A stretch of DNA of 64,000 bases. Source: Amycolatopsis eburnea (GTDB lineage Bacteria; Actinomycetota; Actinomycetes; Mycobacteriales; Pseudonocardiaceae). Each line of letters starts with the position of its first letter. Position 1 is the stretch's first letter. The stretch lies in contig NZ_RSEC01000060.1 in the NCBI RefSeq assembly GCF_003937945.1, positions 248,001 through 312,000 on the forward strand, read 5' to 3'. Shown here in pieces: positions 59,492 to 64,000 of the stretch. A program made the position numbers and the translations under genes. The notes under the pieces are model-generated. The model did no database searches, had not been told where the DNA came from, and saw only the letters and a list, made by a program, of their open reading frames with translations.

Positions 59492-60025
59492 ATGATCGAG
59501 ACAAGCCCGCGCGACCGGCTCCTGGCGGCGGCGATCGACCACATCGCCCACCACCGCGGGACGGAGAAGAGCCTGCGGGCGCTCGCGGCGGACCTCGGCA
59601 CCAGCCACCGCATGCTGATCTACCACTTCGGCTCGAAGGAAGGCCTGCTCACGGCGGTGGCGCGCGAGGTCGAGGCCCGGCAGCGCGCGGCGCTCACCGG
59701 CCTCGACCCGGCGGAGTTCTGGCGGCGGCTCACCGACGACGACCTGCGCGCCAACGAGCGGCTCTTCTTCCAGCTCTACGGCCAGGCCCTCGGCGGCACG
59801 CCGGGCACCACCGGCCTGCTCGACGGCGTCATCGACGACTGGCTGGGCCCGATCGAGGCGCTGCTCGCCGAGCACGGCGTCCCCGAAGCCGACCGCGCCG
59901 CGCACGCCCGGCTCGGCCTCGCCGTCGCGCGCGGGCTGCTGCTCGACCTCGTCACGACCGGCGACCGCGAAGCCGTCGACGCGGCGATGGCGCACTTCCT
60001 GGCGAGGTACCGGCAGCTCGCGTGA
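59492..60025 (+). CDS. TetR-family regulator
   Basis: A 177-residue repressor. The HTH spans about residues 5-52 (SPRDRLLAAAIDHIAHHRGT then LRALAADLGTSHRMLIYHFG). A short helical ligand domain follows (FWRRLTDDDLRANERLFFQL). The ATG directly abuts the second GTACCA operator and a -10 lies 7 nt before it, so it is leaderless and probably autorepressed. It is divergent from the SRPBCC-TetR unit, the likely regulon. A secreted hydrolase follows 10 bp later with its own -10. Confidence 0.9.
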   Translation: MIETSPRDRLLAAAIDHIAHHRGTEKSLRALAADLGTSHRMLIYHFGSKEGLLTAVAREVEARQRAALTGLDPAEFWRRLTDDDLRANERLFFQLYGQALGGTPGTTGLLDGVIDDWLGPIEALLAEHGVPEADRAAHARLGLAVARGLLLDLVTTGDREAVDAAMAHFLARYRQLA

Positions 60026-60035
60026 TACTGGCGCG

Positions 60036-61730
60036 ATGCGCCTGCTACTGGGGATGTCGGCCGCTCTGCTCGTGACGACCACGCTCACGCCCGTGGCGGC
60101 CGCCGCGAGCCCGCCGATCCGCGAAACGGCCTGGGTGGAAACCGGCACCGACCACGACCACGACGGGCAGACCGACCGCGTCGCCGCCGACATCGCCCGG
60201 CCGGCGACCGGCGGGCGCGTCCCGGCGATCCTCGACGTCAGCCCGTACTACGCCTGCTGCGGCCGGGGCAACGAGGCGCAGAAGAAGACCTACGAACCCG
60301 GCGGCACCCCGCGGCAGTTCCCGCTGTTCTACGACAACTACTTCGTGCCGCGCGGGTACGCGGTGGTGCTCGCCGACGTCGGCGGGACGAACCGCTCGTC
60401 GGGGTGCTTCGACGACGTCGGGAGCGGCAACGCCGTCGTGAACTGGCTCAACGGCCGGGCGAAGGCGTTCGACGCGCCCGAGGGCGGCCGTCCGGTGCGG
60501 GCGGACTGGGCCACCGGGGACGTCGGCGCGATCGGCAAGTCCCAGGACGGCGCCACCGCGATCGGCATGGCCGCCTCCGGGGTCCCCGGGCTGAAGACGA
60601 TCGTGCCGATCGAAGGCGTCGCCGACAACTACGCCCAGCTCGTCGCGAACGGCGCGCCGCTGGCCACGCCGGAGAACACCGGTTCGTCGTTCACCTACAA
60701 CGAGCGCGCGGCCGAGCTGTGCCGGCCGTTCGAAGCCGACCTCAAGGCGCGCATGGGCACGAACGGCGACTACAACGCCTACTGGCGCAGCGTGAACTAC
60801 GTGCCGAAGCCGGTGCGGGCGAGCGTGCTGATCGCGCAGGGGTTCGGGGACGGCGCCGTGGCCCCGAACCAGTTCGCCGCCTACTGGGCCGCGCTCGGCC
60901 GGACCGGCGTCCCGCGCAAGGCGTGGCTGAGCCAGGCCGGCCACGTCGACCCGTTCGACCTGCGGCGCGCGCAGTGGGTCGACACGCTGGGCCGCTGGTT
61001 CGACCGCTGGCTGAAGGGCGTCCGCAACGGCGTCGAGGACGAGCCCGCCGTCCACCTCGAAACCACGCCGGACCACTGGACCGACGTCCGGAGCTGGCCG
61101 CCCGCGACCACGCCGGTGACGTTCCGGCCCGGCTCGGGCACGGCCACGGTCGTCGACGATCCCGCGGTCGGCCGGGAGGACTGGGCGGCGGGCGTCTCGG
61201 CGGCGCGGTTCACCGGGCCTCCCCTGCCCGCCGCGGTGCGGATCGCCGGGTCGCCGTCGGTGACGATCACGGCGTCGTCGGACAAGACCGCCGCGCGGCT
61301 CGGCGTCGCGCTCGTCGACTACGGCCCGGCCGAGCTGCGCAACACCGCGAACTACGGCAGCGGGATCAAGAACCTGGCGACGACGTCGTGCTGGGGCGAA
61401 AGCCGGCCCGGCGATTCCGCGTGCTTCCTCGACACCGCCACCGACCTCGTGCCGGTCGACCACCGGATCATCGCCGTGGGCTGGGCGGACCTCGGGCACC
61501 ACGCGTCGCTGCGGCACGGCGAGCCGCTCGTCCCCGGCCGGGCGTACTCGATGACGTTCACCCTCACCGCGCTCGACCACGTGGTCCCGGCCGGGCACCG
61601 GCTCGGTCTGCTCCTCGGCGGCACCGACGGGCAGCTCTTCGACCCGGCCCTGCCGGCGCTCGGCGACACGCTGACCTTCGACCTCGCCCGGACGTCGGTC
61701 ACCTTCGGCCTTACAAACCCCGAACACTAG
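60036..61730 (+). CDS. Secreted CocE/Xaa-Pro dipeptidyl-peptidase-like hydrolase
   Basis: A 564-residue exported protein. The signal peptide is residues 1-24 (LLLGMSAALLVTTTLTPVAA). The alpha/beta hydrolase part has the nucleophile Ser169 in GAIGKSQDGATAIGMA (GKSYxG in classic PepX), a likely Asp in AQGFGDGAVAPNQF, and His in LSQAGHVDPF. The C-terminal third is a beta-rich PepX_C jelly roll. It is probably an extracellular X-Pro peptidase or ester hydrolase. GATACT (60024-60029) lies 6 nt before the ATG, giving a leaderless transcript separate from the TetR. The Tyr of GKSY, which helps form the oxyanion hole, is replaced by Gln. Confidence 0.88.
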   Translation: MRLLLGMSAALLVTTTLTPVAAAASPPIRETAWVETGTDHDHDGQTDRVAADIARPATGGRVPAILDVSPYYACCGRGNEAQKKTYEPGGTPRQFPLFYDNYFVPRGYAVVLADVGGTNRSSGCFDDVGSGNAVVNWLNGRAKAFDAPEGGRPVRADWATGDVGAIGKSQDGATAIGMAASGVPGLKTIVPIEGVADNYAQLVANGAPLATPENTGSSFTYNERAAELCRPFEADLKARMGTNGDYNAYWRSVNYVPKPVRASVLIAQGFGDGAVAPNQFAAYWAALGRTGVPRKAWLSQAGHVDPFDLRRAQWVDTLGRWFDRWLKGVRNGVEDEPAVHLETTPDHWTDVRSWPPATTPVTFRPGSGTATVVDDPAVGREDWAAGVSAARFTGPPLPAAVRIAGSPSVTITASSDKTAARLGVALVDYGPAELRNTANYGSGIKNLATTSCWGESRPGDSACFLDTATDLVPVDHRIIAVGWADLGHHASLRHGEPLVPGRAYSMTFTLTALDHVVPAGHRLGLLLGGTDGQLFDPALPALGDTLTFDLARTSVTFGLTNPEH

Positions 61731-61792
61731 GCCCACGCCGCCCGAACACCGCCGCGCGAGAGTTCTCCCCGTACCCGAGACGAGGAGACACG

Positions 61793-62197
61793 ATGCGAGG
61801 AACCACCTGGACGCGGCTGGCACTGGCGGGCTGCGGGAGCGCGGCCTGCCTGCTGGTGGCGGCGCCGCTGGCCTCGGCCCAGACGACGTCGCCGGCGCCG
61901 GTCGCGCCGATCACGCTCAGCCCCGAGGAGTCGCAGCAGGTCTGCTCGGACTGGGTGCCGAAGCTGCAGAAGAAGGCCGACAACCTGAAGGCGCGGATCA
62001 CCGGCGGCGCCGAGATCACCGGCTCGGTCGCCAACCTCAAGGCGCGGGCCGCCGACCAGCGCGCCAAGGGCCACACGCAGCGCGCCGACCAGCTCGACCA
62101 GCGCGCCACCAAGCGCCAGGGCCGGATCGGCGAGATCGACGCGGCCAAGCAGAAGCTCGACGCGTTCGCGTCCGCGCACTGCAAGCCGGCGAAGTGA
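61793..62197 (+). CDS. Small secreted helical protein
   Basis: A 134-residue exported protein. The signal peptide is about residues 1-29 (RLALAGCGSAACLLVAAPLA, SAQ cleavage). The mature part is a highly charged helical/coiled-coil stretch (VPKLQKKADNLKARI, NLKARAADQRAKGHTQRADQ, LDQRATKRQGRIGEIDAAKQ) closed by a C-terminal Cys that may pair with the Cys near its start. GAGGAG lies about 5 nt before the ATG. The next gene overlaps its stop by 4 bp. Placed just before an OmpR-type system, it may belong to the envelope signal that system senses, which is inference. Confidence 0.78.
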   Translation: MRGTTWTRLALAGCGSAACLLVAAPLASAQTTSPAPVAPITLSPEESQQVCSDWVPKLQKKADNLKARITGGAEITGSVANLKARAADQRAKGHTQRADQLDQRATKRQGRIGEIDAAKQKLDAFASAHCKPAK

Positions 62198-62379
62198 GGG
62201 CGGCGAGGACCGCGGCGGCGGTCGGGGCCGCCGCGCTCGTCGCGCTCGGCTGCTCCGGCTGCCGCGACAACCTGATGGGTCCGCCGTCCGACGGCGCGCC
62301 CGCGTCGTCCGAATTGAGCGGTGTCGAGTCGACGCTGAACGGCATCGAGTCCGACATGAACAGCGATGGCACGCCCTGA
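62194..62379 (+). CDS. Small lipoprotein (61 aa)
   Basis: A 61-residue protein with a lipoprotein signal (AVGAAALVALGC, lipobox LGC at about residue 20) followed by a second Cys and a short acidic Ser/Gly tail with SGVESTLNGIESDMNSDG. GTG 62194 overlaps the previous stop by 4 bp (GTGA), so it is co-translated with the helical secreted protein. It is too small to be assigned a family. It lies 39 bp before the OmpR-type regulator. Confidence 0.7.
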   Translation: MRAARTAAAVGAAALVALGCSGCRDNLMGPPSDGAPASSELSGVESTLNGIESDMNSDGTP

Positions 62380-62418
62380 CCGGCTAGCGTCTTCCCGCAC
62401 ACGACGGAGGGAGCCGGT

Positions 62419-63105
62419 ATGGGGTCACCAGGACGCGGCCTCGTCCTCGTGGTCGAGGACGAGGCCGCGATCGCCGAGCTGGCGGCGCTCTACCTGAAGC
62501 GCGACGGCTTCGGGGTGCACGTCGAGACCGACGGCGGGCGGGCGCTCGACGCCGTGCGGCGGGTGAAGCCGGTGGCGATCGTGCTCGACATCGGACTGTC
62601 CGGAATGGACGGTATCGAGATCTGCAAGGCGTTGCGCGCGGCCGGGGACTGGACGCCGGTGCTGTTCGTCACCGCCCGCGACGACGAGCTGGACCGCCTG
62701 CTGGGCCTGGAGATCGGCGCGGACGACTACCTGACGAAGCCGTTCAGCCCGCGCGAGCTGGCCGCCCGGGTCCGGACGGTGCTGCGCCGCGCGTCGGGGG
62801 CGACGCCGGCCGCGGAAACGTTCGCCGTCGGCGGCGCCCGGGTCGACGTCCTCTCCCGGCGGGCCTGGGCGGGCGACACGGAGATTTCCCTGACGTCGAC
62901 CGAGTTCGACCTCCTCACGCACCTGCTCCGGCACCCGGGGCAGGTGCTTTCGCGCGACCAGCTGCTCAGCGCGGTCTGGGGCTACGCCGCGGCGGCGGGC
63001 ACGCGCACGGTCGACGTCCACGTGGCGCAGCTGCGGGCGAAGCTCGGCGCGTCGAGCCCGATCCGGACGGTGCGCGGCATCGGCTACGCGGCGGACCCGG
63101 CGTGA
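62419..63105 (+). CDS. OmpR/PhoB-family response regulator
   Basis: A 228-residue regulator. The receiver has VLVVEDEAAIAELAALYLKR (acidic pocket), phospho-acceptor Asp57 in AIVLDIGLSGMDG, and Lys in GADDYLTKPFSPREL. The C-terminal winged helix (about 130-226) has LTSTEFDLLTHLLRHPGQVL and TVDVHVAQLRAKLG. ATG 62419 has GGAGGGAG upstream. The stop overlaps the kinase start by 4 bp. It could control the small secreted protein and lipoprotein immediately upstream. Confidence 0.94.
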   Translation: MGSPGRGLVLVVEDEAAIAELAALYLKRDGFGVHVETDGGRALDAVRRVKPVAIVLDIGLSGMDGIEICKALRAAGDWTPVLFVTARDDELDRLLGLEIGADDYLTKPFSPRELAARVRTVLRRASGATPAAETFAVGGARVDVLSRRAWAGDTEISLTSTEFDLLTHLLRHPGQVLSRDQLLSAVWGYAAAAGTRTVDVHVAQLRAKLGASSPIRTVRGIGYAADPA

Positions 63106-64000
63106 GGGGCACGCTGGCCGGCCGGATCACCCTGGTGTGCCTGGCGGTCGCGGGGATCGCGGTCATCGTGGCCGGGCTGGTCGCGGCGCGGCTGATCCGG
63201 ACGACGGCGGACAACGCGCTGCAGTCGTCGCTGTCCGCCCAGGCCGACGTCGTCGCCACGCAGCTCGACGAGACCGGCATCGGCAACCGGCTGGGCGTCG
63301 GCAAGGTGGCCGATGTAGTGCGCGGCCAGGGCATCTCGGTGGTGGTCCGCCGCGCGGGCGGGCAGGCGCTCGGCGAACCGGCCGCGGTGCAGGCATCGAC
63401 CAAGCTCGGCCTCGCCGCCGACCATTCGGGCCGCGTCACGGTCGGCGGCGCGCAGTACCTGGTCGAGACGCGGGTGGTCGGCACGCGCGGGGCCGCGTTC
63501 GCGCTGGTCCTGCCCGCCCGCAACGCCGACGCGACGCAACGCGCGCTGGTGCGCAACATCGCGCTGGCACTGGGGATCGGGCTGCTGGTGGCGGCCGTGG
63601 CCGGGTTCGCGTCAGGACGGCTGCTGGGCCGTCCGCTGCGCCGGGCCGCGCTCGCCGCGGGCTCGCTGCGGGCGGGCCGGCGCGACGTGCGGGTGCCGGT
63701 CCGGGGACCGCGCGAGGTGGCGGAGGTCGCGGGCTCGTTGAACGCGCTGGCCGACGCGCTGGCGGTGAGCGAGGCGCGGCAGCGGGAGTTCCTGCTGTCG
63801 GTGTCGCACGAGCTGCGCACCCCGCTGACGGCGGTGACGGGTTTCGCGGAGGCGATCGCGGACGGCGTGGCCGCCGGTGACGACGCCGTGCGCGCGGGTC
63901 AGACGATCCAGCGCGAGGCGCAGCGCCTGGAACGGCTGGTGACGGATCTGCTGGAACTGGCGCGGCTGGGCGCGGACGAGTTCCGGCTGGACCTGGCTTC
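63102..64000 (+). CDS. Sensor histidine kinase (3' partial)
   Basis: The first 299 residues are visible; the frame is open at the window end. There is a membrane helix at about residues 8-30, an extracytoplasmic sensor of about 115 residues, a second helix at about 150-172, and a HAMP linker (GRPLRRAALAAGSLRAGRRD). The HisKA domain then has LLSVSHELRTPLTAVTGFAE (phospho-His about 236). The ATPase domain is cut off. GTG 63102 overlaps the response-regulator stop by 4 bp, an obvious two-component pair. Confidence 0.93.
   Translation, partial: MRGTLAGRITLVCLAVAGIAVIVAGLVAARLIRTTADNALQSSLSAQADVVATQLDETGIGNRLGVGKVADVVRGQGISVVVRRAGGQALGEPAAVQASTKLGLAADHSGRVTVGGAQYLVETRVVGTRGAAFALVLPARNADATQRALVRNIALALGIGLLVAAVAGFASGRLLGRPLRRAALAAGSLRAGRRDVRVPVRGPREVAEVAGSLNALADALAVSEARQREFLLSVSHELRTPLTAVTGFAEAIADGVAAGDDAVRAGQTIQREAQRLERLVTDLLELARLGADEFRLDLA

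Overview
The window is very GC-rich, densely packed bacterial DNA. Codons end mostly in G or C, GTG starts are common, many genes overlap by 4 bp, and several appear leaderless. Gene content and order match an actinobacterium of the Pseudonocardiaceae type, most likely Amycolatopsis or a close relative. That assignment is inference: there is no 16S gene here.

Backbone. A long, mostly minus-strand series runs from rimP (44849) down to ribonuclease J (5673): rimP-nusA-ylxR-infB-(DUF503)-rbfA ... DHH phosphatase-MATE-MFS-truB-ribF-XRE/2'-5' RNA ligase-rpsO-pnp-M16 protease-dapB ... thyX-ACT ... dapA-rnj. As I recall it, mycobacteria carry the same order, so this is the ancestral ribosome-maturation, RNA-processing and lysine/folate supercluster. 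Accessory blocks are set into it: a TRM11-like methyltransferase, TetR and SAM methyltransferase with a secreted esterase (35.9-38.9 kb); a LysR with a dihydroxyphthalate-decarboxylase-like protein (21.6-23.5 kb); YcaQ, GNAT, GtrA and VTT proteins (17.7-20.7 kb); a TetR-controlled flavoprotein monooxygenase (14.6-16.4 kb); an RHH protein with a DUF4097 protein (13.1-14.5 kb); and an Nramp transporter, a Ser/Thr kinase and a low-GC membrane gene.

Left edge (1-4.8 kb): a cut-off WrbA-like flavoprotein, a DMT exporter, an amino-acid permease and a VWA lipid-anchored or membrane protein. Right part (44.9-64 kb) is accessory: a DUF4439 protein, a class V aminotransferase, a PEP mutase-like enzyme, two bacterial PH-domain proteins with a TetR, a GPP34 (GOLPH3) protein paired with a GT39 glycosyltransferase, a NarL-type two-component system, a 72-bp tandem repeat array beside a DUF222-HNH endonuclease with an SOS-like box, an M50-like protease, HxlR and TetR regulators, a secreted X-Pro-peptidase-like hydrolase, and an OmpR-type two-component system cut by the window end.

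Most notable: (1) a 72-bp tandem array with hairpin-forming units next to a probably SOS-controlled HNH gene; (2) a 51-bp perfect-hairpin element present twice, in opposite orientation, at two gene ends; (3) a leaderless RHH gene whose start lies in its own putative operator, with the operator arm repeated inside the gene; (4) several divergent TetR pairs with clear operators; and (5) a divergent leaderless pair with overlapping -10 elements. No CRISPR array, rRNA, tRNA, insertion sequence or large biosynthetic cluster was seen.
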